From Plantactinospora mayteni (GTDB taxonomy: Bacteria; Actinomycetota; Actinomycetes; Mycobacteriales; Micromonosporaceae), in NCBI RefSeq assembly GCF_016862935.1, contig NZ_BONX01000036.1, positions 186,001 to 250,000 of the forward strand: DNA of 64,000 bases. The letters run 5' to 3'. The position numbers and the translations under genes were made by a program. The notes beneath the pieces are model-generated. The model was not told the DNA's origin and made no database searches. It worked only from the letters and a program-made list of their open reading frames with translations. Positions within the stretch are counted from its first letter, which is position 1; each line of letters opens with the position of its first letter. Shown one piece after another: positions 10,013-17,913 of this stretch.

Positions 10013-10141
10013 CTGAATCGTAGGGGTTGCCGTTCTCCGGCGGAGTCCGGCCGGCCCGGGCCTCGGGGACCCGACCGGCCCGACCGGAAAAGTGACCGGC
10101 CCGGCCGCCGGGACGTGGGCGGCGACCGGCATCATGATCGG

Positions 10142-11347
10142 TTAACGCTTCCCTGCGGCTGGAAGCCGGGGGATTTTTGGCTCGGACCGCACCCGACCAC
10201 CATCGCGGAAGGAGGTGATCGCATGTCTTACGTCGTCGGCACCAGCACGGCCGCGTTCTGCCGTGGCGAGGATCGTCCTCGCGGCGTTCCGGTCGCGGCA
10301 GGCGGTGTAGCCGCAGGTGTCGCACCGGAAGACTCTGACACCCAGCCCGAGGCGGTGCTTGGCTCTCGTACCGCACTGCGAGCAGGTCATCGTGGTGTAG
10401 CCGGGCGGCACCAACACCACCTTCCGGCCCGCCCGCAAGCCACGGTCGACCAGCTCCCGCTTCGCCGCACCGATCGCCGCATCAGCGGCCCTGCGAGCCA
10501 TCCGGGATTTCGCCAGGAATGTCGGTTTGAAGTCCTCGACGGCGATGGTCGTGTGGTTGTCGACGACCTTCTTCGCCCAGACCCGGGCGTCGTGGGTGTT
10601 CTGCCGGGCCGCCTTCTTCGCGACCTTCGCCGCCTGCCGCTTGGCCCGCAGGTAGCCGTTCGACGGCGGGGCGCCCTTCGTCCTGCGACGCCGGGCCATC
10701 CGGCGATGCGCCCTGGCAAGTTCGGCGGCGCACCGTTTCCGGCGGCCGTGGTACGGCAGGTCGTAGGCCCCATCCGTTGTGGTCGCGGTCGTCGTGACAC
10801 CCCAGTCGACCCCGATCGCCCCCTCAGCCTCGGGCGCGGGTGTGAACTCGCGGCGCACGACGAAGGAGGCGTACCAGTGTCCGAGTGTGTCCTGGTAGAT
10901 CCGGACGCTGGTCGGGTCGGACGGCAGCTCACGGGACCACACGACCGGAATGCTGACGCCGCCGGGCAGCCGCAGCCGACGGTCACGGATCGAGAACCCG
11001 CGCGTGGTGTATTCCAGGCTGGGCAGGGAGTCCTTACGCCGCTTGACCCTCGGCCGACCCCGTCCCTTCACCTTGAAGGAGTGCTGGAGGGCCAGAGCGT
11101 AAGTACGCAACGTCTGCTGCTGGGCGACCTGGGACCCGTCCCCCAGCCACGAGGAGCGGGCCCGTGCCTCGGTCAGCAGCTTCGACAGCTTGCAGAAGGT
11201 CGGCCTACACCCGGATCGCTGTTGGTGGACGGCCTCGTTCCACAGCCAGCGACACCGCCCCCACTCAGCCAACAGCGCAGCCTCCGCGGTCGCGCCGGGA
11301 CGCAACCGGTAGGTGTACCGCACCGTCTCGCCCACACCGGGAAGCAT
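10142..11347 (-). CDS. tnpB: TnpB RNA-guided nuclease (IS200/IS605 OrfB), no TnpA
   Basis: The protein starts MLPGVGETVRYTYRLRPGAT and is about 401 residues, a full-length TnpB. The RuvC-like catalytic acids are all present: Asp in AIGVDWGVTTT, Glu in TIAVEDFKPTF and Asp in TACRDRNAAR. The zinc finger CSQCG ... FRCDTCG lies between the last two. TnpB proteins are RNA-guided DNA nucleases whose guide comes from the element's right end. No tnpA is nearby, so the element is non-autonomous for transposition. An in-frame GTG at 11335 is an alternative start. The element separates the HIT gene from the SGNH genes. Confidence 0.92.
   Translation of the reverse strand: MLPGVGETVRYTYRLRPGATAEAALLAEWGRCRWLWNEAVHQQRSGCRPTFCKLSKLLTEARARSSWLGDGSQVAQQQTLRTYALALQHSFKVKGRGRPRVKRRKDSLPSLEYTTRGFSIRDRRLRLPGGVSIPVVWSRELPSDPTSVRIYQDTLGHWYASFVVRREFTPAPEAEGAIGVDWGVTTTATTTDGAYDLPYHGRRKRCAAELARAHRRMARRRRTKGAPPSNGYLRAKRQAAKVAKKAARQNTHDARVWAKKVVDNHTTIAVEDFKPTFLAKSRMARRAADAAIGAAKRELVDRGLRAGRKVVLVPPGYTTMTCSQCGTRAKHRLGLGVRVFRCDTCGYTACRDRNAARTILATAERGRAGADDVRHAITSFRDGGRVRSEPKIPRLPAAGKR
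10145..10190 (-). ncRNA. Probable right end and guide-RNA (omegaRNA) scaffold of the TnpB element
   Basis: Read on the minus strand, the last codons of tnpB contain AATCCCCCGGCTTCCAGCCG, a hairpin (CGGCT-TCC-AGCCG with outer C/G pairs) right before the stop. TnpB guide RNAs overlap the 3' end of the gene and finish at the element's right end, so the guide would be read from bases just below 10141. The exact boundary is not determined. It resembles the second hairpin at 11428-11449. Confidence 0.5.
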
Positions 11348-11427
11348 CCCAGCCGCATCCGACAGTTTCTCCGTATTGGAGTCGACGACATGCCGACAAC
11401 CAACACCACCCCTGACCGCCCTCTCCT

Positions 11428-11449
11428 CCCCATGGCTGAAGCCAGGGGT
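11428..11449. repeat. Subterminal hairpin of the TnpB element, upstream side
   Basis: CCCCATGGC-TGAA-GCCAGGGGT forms an 8-bp stem with one bulged A. On the minus strand it reads ACCCCTGGCTTCAGCCATGG, closely resembling the hairpin at the tnpB 3' end. A pair of similar imperfect palindromes at both ends is what IS200/IS605-type elements use as end-recognition structures. Confidence 0.5.
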
Positions 11450-11454
11450 TTCTC

Positions 11455-12657
11455 GTGCGGCACATGATGAGTCCGGCCGGATCGACACGGCGACAGCGGT
11501 CGCGGCAGCGGAACCTGTCGTCGCGGTGGCAACCGCGGCGGTCGGCGTGGCAGCACCCGACGGCGGGGCAGCACCAGACGGCGCGGCGGGCGGAGTCGGC
11601 CCGGCGGGAGCGGTCGGCCTGGCCGGTCGTCCGGTGGGTGGCAAAGGCGACGGCGCTGGGTGTGGGGCTGACCGCGCTCACCACCGCCGCCGGGTACGGG
11701 CTGCTGATCGGGCAGGCCCGGCAGGCCCGTCGGGTGATCCCGCTGGCCGAGGCCCCGCCGCCGCGCGGTGACGGCGTCTACGGTGCCAAGTTCCCGGGCG
11801 AGCCGATCACGATGGTGATCCTGGGTGACTCGTCCGCCGCCGGTTACGGGGTGCACCGGCCCCGGGAGACGCCCGGGGCGCTGCTCGCCACCGGCACCTC
11901 CCGCCGGTTGCGCCGACCGGTCCGGCTCTACCGCTTCGCCGTGGTCGGTTGCCTCTCCGCGGGGCTGCGCCCGCAGGTCGACGCGGCGCTGGAGCGCAAG
12001 CCGGACCTGGCGGTGATCCTGATCGGCGGCAACGACGTGACGAACCGTACGCCGCATTCGGTGGCGGTCCGCTACCTCGTCGAGGCGGTACGCGACCTGC
12101 GGGCCGCCGGCGCCCAGGTGGTGGTCGGCACCTGCCCCGACCTCGGTGCGATCCAGCCGATCAAGCCGCCGTTGCGCTGGCTGGCCCGGCGGTGGAGCCG
12201 GCAACTGGCCGCCGCGCAGACCGTCGCGGTGGTCGAGGCCGGTGGCCTGACGGTCTCCCTGGGTGACCTGCTCGGTCCCCGGTTCGCGGCCGAACCGACC
12301 CGGATGTTCGCCTGGGACCACTTCCACCCCTCCGCCGAGGGGTACGCGATCGCGGCGGCTGCCCTGCTGCCGACCGTACTGGCCGCACTCGGTGCCGGTC
12401 CCCGGCGGCCGTCGCTCACCGCCGACCAGGGCGTACGGTCGCTGCCGGCGGCGGCGCAGGAGGCGGCCCGGCATGCCGGTACGGAGGTCCGGGGTGTCCG
12501 GGTCGGTGGCCGCGAGCACGGCCCGGGCGGGCGGTGGGCACAGCTCCGCCGCCGTGGGGCCTGGTTCGGCCACCCTCGGGCGGGAGAGACTGGAGGCCCA
12601 CCGGAGACACCGGCACCGCTGGACGAGGCGACGACCCCAGTAGAGGAACGGGCTTGA
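11455..12657 (+). CDS. SGNH/GDSL hydrolase with N-terminal membrane anchor (first of a tandem pair)
   Basis: The SGNH blocks are VILGDSSAAGYGV (catalytic Ser), GGNDVTN (Asn) and DHFHPSAEGY (Asp and His). A hydrophobic helix, VAKATALGVGLTALTTAAGY, precedes them, so the domain is probably secreted and anchored. The first ~60 residues are Arg/Gln/Ser-rich without conservation. The GTG at 11455 has AGGGG at the right distance, but that sequence belongs to the TnpB element's hairpin. ATGs at 11464/11467 and a GTG at 11638, just before the helix, are alternatives, and the last may be the ancestral start. The stop overlaps the next gene (TGATG). The substrate is unknown; lipid or carbohydrate esters are typical. 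Confidence 0.8.
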   Translation: MRHMMSPAGSTRRQRSRQRNLSSRWQPRRSAWQHPTAGQHQTARRAESARRERSAWPVVRWVAKATALGVGLTALTTAAGYGLLIGQARQARRVIPLAEAPPPRGDGVYGAKFPGEPITMVILGDSSAAGYGVHRPRETPGALLATGTSRRLRRPVRLYRFAVVGCLSAGLRPQVDAALERKPDLAVILIGGNDVTNRTPHSVAVRYLVEAVRDLRAAGAQVVVGTCPDLGAIQPIKPPLRWLARRWSRQLAAAQTVAVVEAGGLTVSLGDLLGPRFAAEPTRMFAWDHFHPSAEGYAIAAAALLPTVLAALGAGPRRPSLTADQGVRSLPAAAQEAARHAGTEVRGVRVGGREHGPGGRWAQLRRRGAWFGHPRAGETGGPPETPAPLDEATTPVEERA

Positions 12658-13490
12658 TGACGGGACTCGACACGACGAGCGGCACGGCGACATACGGGAT
12701 GGCGACCCGGATCGCCCGGGGGGCCGCGGTCACGCTGCTCGCCGGTACGGTCGGCGGGATCGCGTTACTGGCCGGCGAGGCGTTCGTGGCCCGCAACCGC
12801 CGGTACGCCCGCCCGGAACTGGGCCTGGCCCTGCGCTCCACGGTCGGCCGGGCCGGGGCGCCGCCGCTCCGGCTGGTCCTGCTCGGCGACTCGGCCGCGC
12901 TCGGGGTCGGGGTGGACCGGGCCGACGACACGGTCGGCGGGCAGCTCGCCCGGCTGCTCTCCGAGGGAGCCGGGCCGGCCGGCGGCGGTGAGCGTCAGGT
13001 CTGGCTCTCCAGCGTCGGCGTCTCCGGCTCCCGCTCCACCGACCTGGCGACGCAGGTGGCCCGGGCACTGCTCGGCGAGCGCCCGGACGTCGCGGTGATC
13101 CTGGTCGGCGCGAACGACGTGGTGGGGCTGCGCCGGCCGGGCGAGGCGGCGGCCTACCTCGGCGCGGCGGTGCGCCGGCTGCGCGGCGCCCAGGTCCGGG
13201 TGGTGGTCGGCACCTGTCCCGACCTCGGCGCGGTTCGGGCCATCGCACCGCCGCTGCGGCAGATCGCCGGCTGGTGGGGCCGGCAGACCGCCCGGGCGCA
13301 GGCCGTCGCCGTGCTGGAGGCCGGCGGCGCGGTCGTGGACCTGGCCGCCGAGACCGGCCCGGTGTTCCGGGCCGACGCCGGCACGCTCTGCCACGACGGC
13401 TACCACCCGTCGGCCGACGGCTACCGGGTCTGGGCGCACGCCCTGCTCCCCGCCGTGGCCCGGGCCGCCGCCGGCACCCGGCAGCGGTAG
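12657..13490 (+). CDS. SGNH/GDSL hydrolase (second of a tandem pair), contains a TTA codon
   Basis: This is a paralogue of the preceding gene with VLLGDSAALGVGV, GANDVVGL and DGYHPSADGY as the catalytic blocks, plus the shared core VVVGTCPDLGA. A hydrophobic segment, VTLLAGTVGGIALLAGEAF, forms the N-terminal anchor. ATG at 12657 overlaps the upstream stop by one base, and AGAGGAACGG lies upstream, so the pair is coupled. Codon 37 (12765-12767, within that hydrophobic helix) is TTA, so translation may depend on tRNA-Leu(UAA). The enzyme is probably an extracytoplasmic esterase; the substrate cannot be read. Confidence 0.87.
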   Translation: MTGLDTTSGTATYGMATRIARGAAVTLLAGTVGGIALLAGEAFVARNRRYARPELGLALRSTVGRAGAPPLRLVLLGDSAALGVGVDRADDTVGGQLARLLSEGAGPAGGGERQVWLSSVGVSGSRSTDLATQVARALLGERPDVAVILVGANDVVGLRRPGEAAAYLGAAVRRLRGAQVRVVVGTCPDLGAVRAIAPPLRQIAGWWGRQTARAQAVAVLEAGGAVVDLAAETGPVFRADAGTLCHDGYHPSADGYRVWAHALLPAVARAAAGTRQR

Positions 13491-13543
13491 TCCCGTCCAC
13501 CCCGGCACCCGGCAGCGGTGGTGCCGGCCTGACGTCCGACGGA

Positions 13544-13712
13544 CTAGGGGCTGTCTCGCGGATCTCGGTGGAGCGAGGCGGAGTCCAGGCGGTGATCCGG
13601 CAAGGCGGAGGTTTGTCCGGATACCGGTGTTGTATCTGGGCGAACCTCCAACGCCGCCGGGCGCCGTCTGGGCCCGCCGCAGCCCGCCAGAGATCCGCGA
13701 GACAGCCCCTAG
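13544..13712. mobile_element. 169-bp palindromic MITE-like element with perfect 23-bp terminal inverted repeats
   Basis: The ends 13544-13566 (CTAGGGGCTGTCTCGC...) and 13690-13712 are exact reverse complements over 23 bases. Inside, further arms pair: GGCGGAGGTT near 13604 with AACCTCC near 13645, so the whole element folds as a long imperfect hairpin. It has no coding capacity. It sits between the end of the second SGNH gene and the end of the convergent NAD(P)-binding gene. The structure suits a non-autonomous element mobilised in trans; no transposase with such ends is in this window. The terminal CTAG may be part of the target duplication. Confidence 0.8.
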
Positions 13713-13740
13713 CGGTCGTCGGGTCCGCCCCGGCCCGAGG

Positions 13741-14415
13741 TCAGGTGGCGACGGCGACCGCCTGCCGGATCGTCTCCGGCTGTTCGAGGGTCCGCAGCAT
13801 GCAGTGCGCGACGTCGGCGCGCGGCACGATCATCCCGCCCCGGACACTCCGCCCGTACGCCGTCCGGTAGACGCCGGTCAGTGGCTTGTCGGTGAGCCGG
13901 GGCGGCCGTACGACGGTCCAGTCCAGGTCGCCGCTGTCCCGGAGCAGTTCCTCCATCGCCGCCAGGTCGACGTAGTGCTTCCGGAGCACGGTCTTGGTGA
14001 TCGGACTCAGCAGGTAGCGCATCAGCGGTCCCTCGCCCGGGTCGGGGGGCGGTTTGGGGCGACCCGGAGCGGCGACGGTGGAGATCGGGGCGGCGCTGAC
14101 CACGACGATCCGGCGTACGCCCCGGGTCCGCATCGCGGCGACGATCTCGCGGGTACCCCGGGAGGCGACCCCGCTGTCGGCCATCGACCGGGGACCGAGG
14201 CCGGAGAGCACTGCGTCGGCCTTGTCGACGGCGTCGGCCAGTACCGCCGGATCGGGGTTGGTCAGGTCGGCCGGAATCACCCGTACGCCCTCGGGCTCGC
14301 CGGCCAGGCTGGCCGGACTGCGTACCACCGCTGTCACGTCGTGGCCGGCGGCGACGGCCTGCCGGAGCAGGTGCCGGCCGATGCCGCCGCTGGCCGCGAA
14401 GACCGTGAGTTTCAT
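13741..14415 (-). CDS. NAD(P)-binding NmrA/SDR-like protein
   Basis: The 224-residue protein begins MKLTVFAASGGIGRHLLRQA, an atypical-SDR nucleotide-binding loop (GxxGxxG), and continues with VVRSP (Arg after beta2 suggests NADPH) and DAVLSGLGPRS. It resembles NmrA-like and flavin-reductase (BLVRB)-type proteins that act as NAD(P)H-dependent reductases or redox sensors. AGCTGGGAGAGCGAC precedes the ATG. The gene diverges from a TetR-type regulator with palindromic operator candidates between them, so it is probably that regulator's target. Confidence 0.85.
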   Translation of the reverse strand: MKLTVFAASGGIGRHLLRQAVAAGHDVTAVVRSPASLAGEPEGVRVIPADLTNPDPAVLADAVDKADAVLSGLGPRSMADSGVASRGTREIVAAMRTRGVRRIVVVSAAPISTVAAPGRPKPPPDPGEGPLMRYLLSPITKTVLRKHYVDLAAMEELLRDSGDLDWTVVRPPRLTDKPLTGVYRTAYGRSVRGGMIVPRADVAHCMLRTLEQPETIRQAVAVAT

Positions 14416-14441
14416 GTCGCTCTCCCAGCTTCCGAGGGGTT

Positions 14442-14480
14442 AGTGAGTGCTCACTTACCACTAGAGTAGTGAACACTCAC
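14442..14480. promoter_or_regulatory. Operator candidates between the divergent NAD(P)-binding and TetR genes
   Basis: A perfect palindrome AGTGAG-TG-CTCACT at 14442-14455 and a second, GTGA-ACAC-TCAC, at 14469-14480 share the GTGA/TCAC half-site. Both lie in the 137-bp divergent intergenic region. TetR-family proteins typically bind such palindromes and control themselves and the neighbour. Confidence 0.65.
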
Positions 14481-14552
14481 CACCTGTCAAGCGAGCCGAC
14501 TCGGCACCTCCGCCGGGTCAGCACCTCCGCGGCAGCCGACGGAACGAGGGCG

Positions 14553-15275
14553 ATGACCACGAGAAGACGAGGCGAGACGACCCGGGAGCGCATCCTGGCC
14601 GCCGCCTCCACGGTGATCCGGGAGCGGGGCCTGGCGCACACCACGACGAAGGAGATCGCCCGGGTCGCCGGCTACTCCGAGGCCGCCCTCTACAAGCACT
14701 TCACCGGCAAGGAGGACCTCTTCCTCGCCGTGATGCGGATTCGGCTCGCCCCGTTCATCGGGCTGATGATCCGGCTGCCGGAACAGGCGGGCAGCGGCAC
14801 CGTACCGGGGCGGTTGACCGACCTCGGCCACGAGATGCTCCGGGTCTATTCCGACTCCGGCCAGCTCGCCATGGCGCTCTTCGCCGAACCGGTGCTGCTC
14901 GACCGGCAGCGCGAGCTGTTCCGCCGGATGGGCGCCGGGCCGCAGCACGCGAACGCCTACTTCGCGGAGTACCTCCGGCGGGAGCGGGAGTTGGGCCGGA
15001 TCGCGCCCACGGCCAACCCGGTGGCGCTGGCCAACCTCTTCCTCGGAGCCTGCTTCTACCGGGCATTCCTGGTCGCCTTCCTCGGTACGGCCGGCGACGA
15101 ACTCCTCGACCACCACCCCGACCGGTTCGTCGAGGAACTGGTCTCCGCCATCCCGTACGGCCCCGGGCCGGGCAGCCCGGACGGAAGCCCGGCACCGCCC
15201 TCCGGAAGGGGACGCGGATCCAGCGGATCGACCGCGGGTGCGCCCGCTGGTGACCACGGGACCGAACCGGGTTAA
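14553..15275 (+). CDS. TetR/AcrR-family transcriptional regulator
   Basis: The HTH lies at about residues 10-60: TRERILAAASTVIRERGLAH, then TTTKEIARVAGYSEAALYKHF, the TetR recognition helix region. The remaining ~160 residues are the ligand-binding domain, ending in a Gly/Pro/Ser-rich tail. ATG 14553 is preceded by GGAACGAGGG; an upstream ATG at 14469 lies inside the operator and is rejected. It is divergent from the NAD(P)-binding gene and ends at the thiolase promoter (its TAA is part of the thiolase -10). The ligand is unknown. Confidence 0.88.
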   Translation: MTTRRRGETTRERILAAASTVIRERGLAHTTTKEIARVAGYSEAALYKHFTGKEDLFLAVMRIRLAPFIGLMIRLPEQAGSGTVPGRLTDLGHEMLRVYSDSGQLAMALFAEPVLLDRQRELFRRMGAGPQHANAYFAEYLRRERELGRIAPTANPVALANLFLGACFYRAFLVAFLGTAGDELLDHHPDRFVEELVSAIPYGPGPGSPDGSPAPPSGRGRGSSGSTAGAPAGDHGTEPG

Positions 15276-15278
15276 CGT
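15273..15278 (+). promoter_or_regulatory. -10 element TAACGT of a leaderless thiolase promoter
   Basis: TAACGT ends 6 bases before the ATG at 15285 and no Shine-Dalgarno sequence is present, the layout of actinobacterial leaderless transcripts. The hexamer overlaps the TAA stop of the TetR gene. Confidence 0.6.
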
Positions 15279-15284
15279 TGGTTC

Positions 15285-16547
15285 ATGTCGACCGCGTCCC
15301 CCCGCGAAGCCGTTGTCGTCGCGACCGCCCGCTCCCCGATCGGCCGGGCCTACAAGGGCTCCCTGCGCGAACTGCGCGCGGACGACCTGGCCGCGACGAT
15401 CGTCCAGGCCGCGCTCGACAAGGTGCCGCAGCTCGACCCGACCCAGATCGACGACCTCTATCTCGGCTGCGGGCTGCCCGGCGGCGAGCAGGGCTTCAAC
15501 ATGGCCCGGGTGGTGGCCACGCTGCTCGGCCTGGACACGGTGCCCGGGGCCACCCTGACCCGATACTGCGCCTCCTCGTTGCAGACCACCCGGATGGCGT
15601 TGCACGCGATCCGGGCCGGTGAGGGTGACGTCTTCGTCTCGGCCGGCGTGGAGTGCGTCTCCCGGTACGTCCGGGGCAACTCCGACACCCTCCCGCCCGA
15701 GGCGCAGGAACTCGTCGGCGGCGGCTGGCAGAACCCGAGGTTCGACGCGGCCCGGGCCCGCTCGGCGGCCCGTACCGAGGCTGGCACACCGGTCTGGACC
15801 GACCCCCGGCTCGACGGTGGACTGCCCGACGTCTACCTGGCGATGGGCCAGACCGCCGAGAACCTCGCCCAGGCGTACGACGTGACCCGGGCCGACATGG
15901 ACGAGTTCGGCGTACGCAGCCAGAATCTCGCGGAGAAGGCCATCGCCGACGGCTTCTGGGCCCGGGAGATAACCCCGGTCACCCTCCCCTCCGGCGAGTG
16001 GGTCGACTCCGACGACGGGCCACGCCCGGGGGTGACCCTGGACGGGGTGGCCGGGCTGAAGCCGGTGTTCCGCCCCGACGGCCGGATCACCGCCGGCAAC
16101 TGCTGCCCGCTCAACGACGGCGCGGCGGCGGTGATCATCATGAGCGCGGAGCGGGCCCGGGAGCTGGAGATCACTCCGCTGGCCCGGATCGTCTCCACCG
16201 GGGTGACCGCGCTCTCCCCGGAGATCATGGGACTCGGCCCGGTCGAGGCGTCCCGGCAGGCGTTGCGGCGGGCCGGGATGACCATCGACGACGTCGACCT
16301 GGTCGAGATCAACGAGGCGTTCGCGGCGCAGGTGATCCCGTCGTACCGGCAGCTCGACATCCCGCTGGAGAAGCTCAACGTGATGGGCGGGGCGATCGCG
16401 GTCGGGCACCCGTTCGGGATGACCGGCGCCCGGATCACCGGTACTCTGCTCAACGCCCTGGACTGGCACGACCGGACCATCGGGCTGGAGACCATGTGCG
16501 TCGGCGGCGGCCAGGGCATGGCGATGGTGCTGGAGCGGCTGAGCTGA
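15285..16547 (+). CDS. Acetyl-CoA C-acyltransferase (thiolase, FadA type)
   Basis: Thiolases cleave 3-ketoacyl-CoA or condense acyl-CoAs. The nucleophilic Cys lies in LTRYCASSLQTT, the His in GHPFGMTGAR and the second Cys in MCVGGGQGMA, so all catalytic residues are present. At 420 residues it is a typical length, with NEAFAAQ also conserved. It appears monocistronic; no hydroxyacyl-CoA dehydrogenase or acyl-CoA dehydrogenase is adjacent, so a degradative beta-oxidation role is only likely. Transcription appears leaderless. The neighbouring TetR could regulate it, but the operators lie on the other side of the TetR gene. Confidence 0.93.
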   Translation: MSTASPREAVVVATARSPIGRAYKGSLRELRADDLAATIVQAALDKVPQLDPTQIDDLYLGCGLPGGEQGFNMARVVATLLGLDTVPGATLTRYCASSLQTTRMALHAIRAGEGDVFVSAGVECVSRYVRGNSDTLPPEAQELVGGGWQNPRFDAARARSAARTEAGTPVWTDPRLDGGLPDVYLAMGQTAENLAQAYDVTRADMDEFGVRSQNLAEKAIADGFWAREITPVTLPSGEWVDSDDGPRPGVTLDGVAGLKPVFRPDGRITAGNCCPLNDGAAAVIIMSAERARELEITPLARIVSTGVTALSPEIMGLGPVEASRQALRRAGMTIDDVDLVEINEAFAAQVIPSYRQLDIPLEKLNVMGGAIAVGHPFGMTGARITGTLLNALDWHDRTIGLETMCVGGGQGMAMVLERLS

Positions 16548-16658
16548 GCCGAGCCTGAGTGGTGGGGTCTGCCCGGCGGCAGCCGTCCGCCTTGGTGGTG
16601 CCGGTCAGGCCGGAGTGCTGAGCCGACCCGCCGGCCCAGGTCGAACGGTCCGCCCTGG

Positions 16659-17000
16659 TCAGAGCGCCTGTCGGACGGTCGCCACCTGGTCGGCGGCGCC
16701 GGCCAGCACCGGCGCCGGCGGATCCGCGCCGACCAGGTCCGCCACCACCACCCGGAGCTGGTCGGGCAGGGCCAGGTCGTTCTCCAACCGGGGTACCGGC
16801 CGCCGTGGCTCCCCGGCCGCGTCCGCGCCCAGGTCGGCGAGGAACTGGACGAGCCGGTGCACCAGGTCGGCCCGGGCCGGCCCACCGGACGGGCCCGGTG
16901 CCGCCCAGCGCGGCGGGGTCCAGTGCCCCACCTGACCGACGAGCAGGTCGAGCTGGCGGACCAGCGACTCGGCCGGGCGGGCGGGTTCGGGCGCGTTCAT
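16659..17000 (-). CDS. Small hypothetical protein
   Basis: The 113-residue product starts MNAPEPARPAESLVRQLDLL and contains ADLVHRLVQFLADLGADAAG and LPDQLRVVVADLVGA, amphipathic helices without a motif I recognise. TAAACT at 17008-17013 lies 7 bases before the ATG, suggesting a leaderless transcript, which supports a real gene. It may be a family limited to Micromonosporaceae. No function is proposed. Confidence 0.6.
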   Translation of the reverse strand: MNAPEPARPAESLVRQLDLLVGQVGHWTPPRWAAPGPSGGPARADLVHRLVQFLADLGADAAGEPRRPVPRLENDLALPDQLRVVVADLVGADPPAPVLAGAADQVATVRQAL

Positions 17001-17021
17001 CACGGCGAGTTTACGGTCGGC

Positions 17022-17801
17022 TCAGCGCCGTACGTAGCTGAGCAAACGGAGGATCTGCCAGTAGAGGAAGATCAGACCGACCAGTATTCCGAACGCGCAG
17101 AACCAGGCGTACCGGACCGGCAGGCCGTCCCGGACCCCCCGCTCCACCAGGTCGAAGTCGAGTACGAAGGTCAGCGCGCCGACCGTGATGGCGACCAGCG
17201 CGAAGACGTACGGCAACCAGCCGACCTTGCTGCCGGTGCTGTAGACCACCAGGGCCTGCCGGCCGGCGATCAGATAGACGGCGAGGTTGACCAGACTCAG
17301 CACCACCACCCCGATCAGCGCCCCGACCACCAGCCGGGTGAACCGGGGCGTGGCGCGGAGCACCCGCAGCCCGTAGAGCACCGCCATCCCGACGAAGACT
17401 CCGAAGGTGCCGACCACGGCCTGCACCACGATGCCGGGGTAGACCGCCTCGAAGCCCCGGCTGGCGACGCCCAGCAGCACCCCCTGGAGCACCGCGTACC
17501 CGGCGATCAGGACCGGGTTGGTGATCCGCCGGAACGAGATCACCAGGGCCAGTACCAGCCCGGCCAGCGCCGAACCGAGCGCGGCCGGCGCGGCCCAGCC
17601 GTCGGTCACGTACGTCCAGGCGACCGCCCCGGTGGCCCCGGTCAGCAGCAGCAGGCCGACGGTACGCACCACCACGTCGTCGACGGTCATCGGCCGGGTC
17701 GCCCCGACGCCGAGTACCTGCCGTTCCGCCCGGGCGGTGTCGTCCAGCCGGGTCAGTACCGGGTTCGCGCTCCGCACGCCCGATGCTAGCAAAGCAGACA
17801 T
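17022..17801 (-). CDS. Bax inhibitor-1/YccA-family membrane protein (copy A)
   Basis: Seven hydrophobic helices and the Asp-rich last helix fit the TMBIM/Bax-inhibitor fold. The N-terminus GVRSANPVLTRLDDTARAER and the conserved PMTVDDVVVRTVGLLLLTG match the paralogue just upstream. TMBIM proteins are implicated in Ca2+ or H+ leak; the role in actinobacteria is unknown. ATG 17801 gives 259 residues; a GTG at 17777 (VRSANPVL) aligns better with the paralogue but lacks a ribosome binding site. The two copies lie in tandem about 110 bp apart, presumably after duplication. Confidence 0.85.
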   Translation of the reverse strand: MSALLASGVRSANPVLTRLDDTARAERQVLGVGATRPMTVDDVVVRTVGLLLLTGATGAVAWTYVTDGWAAPAALGSALAGLVLALVISFRRITNPVLIAGYAVLQGVLLGVASRGFEAVYPGIVVQAVVGTFGVFVGMAVLYGLRVLRATPRFTRLVVGALIGVVVLSLVNLAVYLIAGRQALVVYSTGSKVGWLPYVFALVAITVGALTFVLDFDLVERGVRDGLPVRYAWFCAFGILVGLIFLYWQILRLLSYVRR

Positions 17802-17913
17802 TTCCGTCGCCGCCGATCCATCGCCCAACGGCGGACGCCCGCCCCCCGGAAGTCGGGGAACGGGCGTCGCGGAGTTGGCCGGCGCGCGGGTCGCGCCGGT
17901 CACGGGACGAGGG

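Noticed and set aside
10149-10178. Hairpin followed by T-rich sequence on the plus strand, resembling an intrinsic terminator
   Set aside because: No plus-strand gene ends there; its place in the last tnpB codons and its similarity to the hairpin at 11428 favour an element-end/guide-RNA structure.
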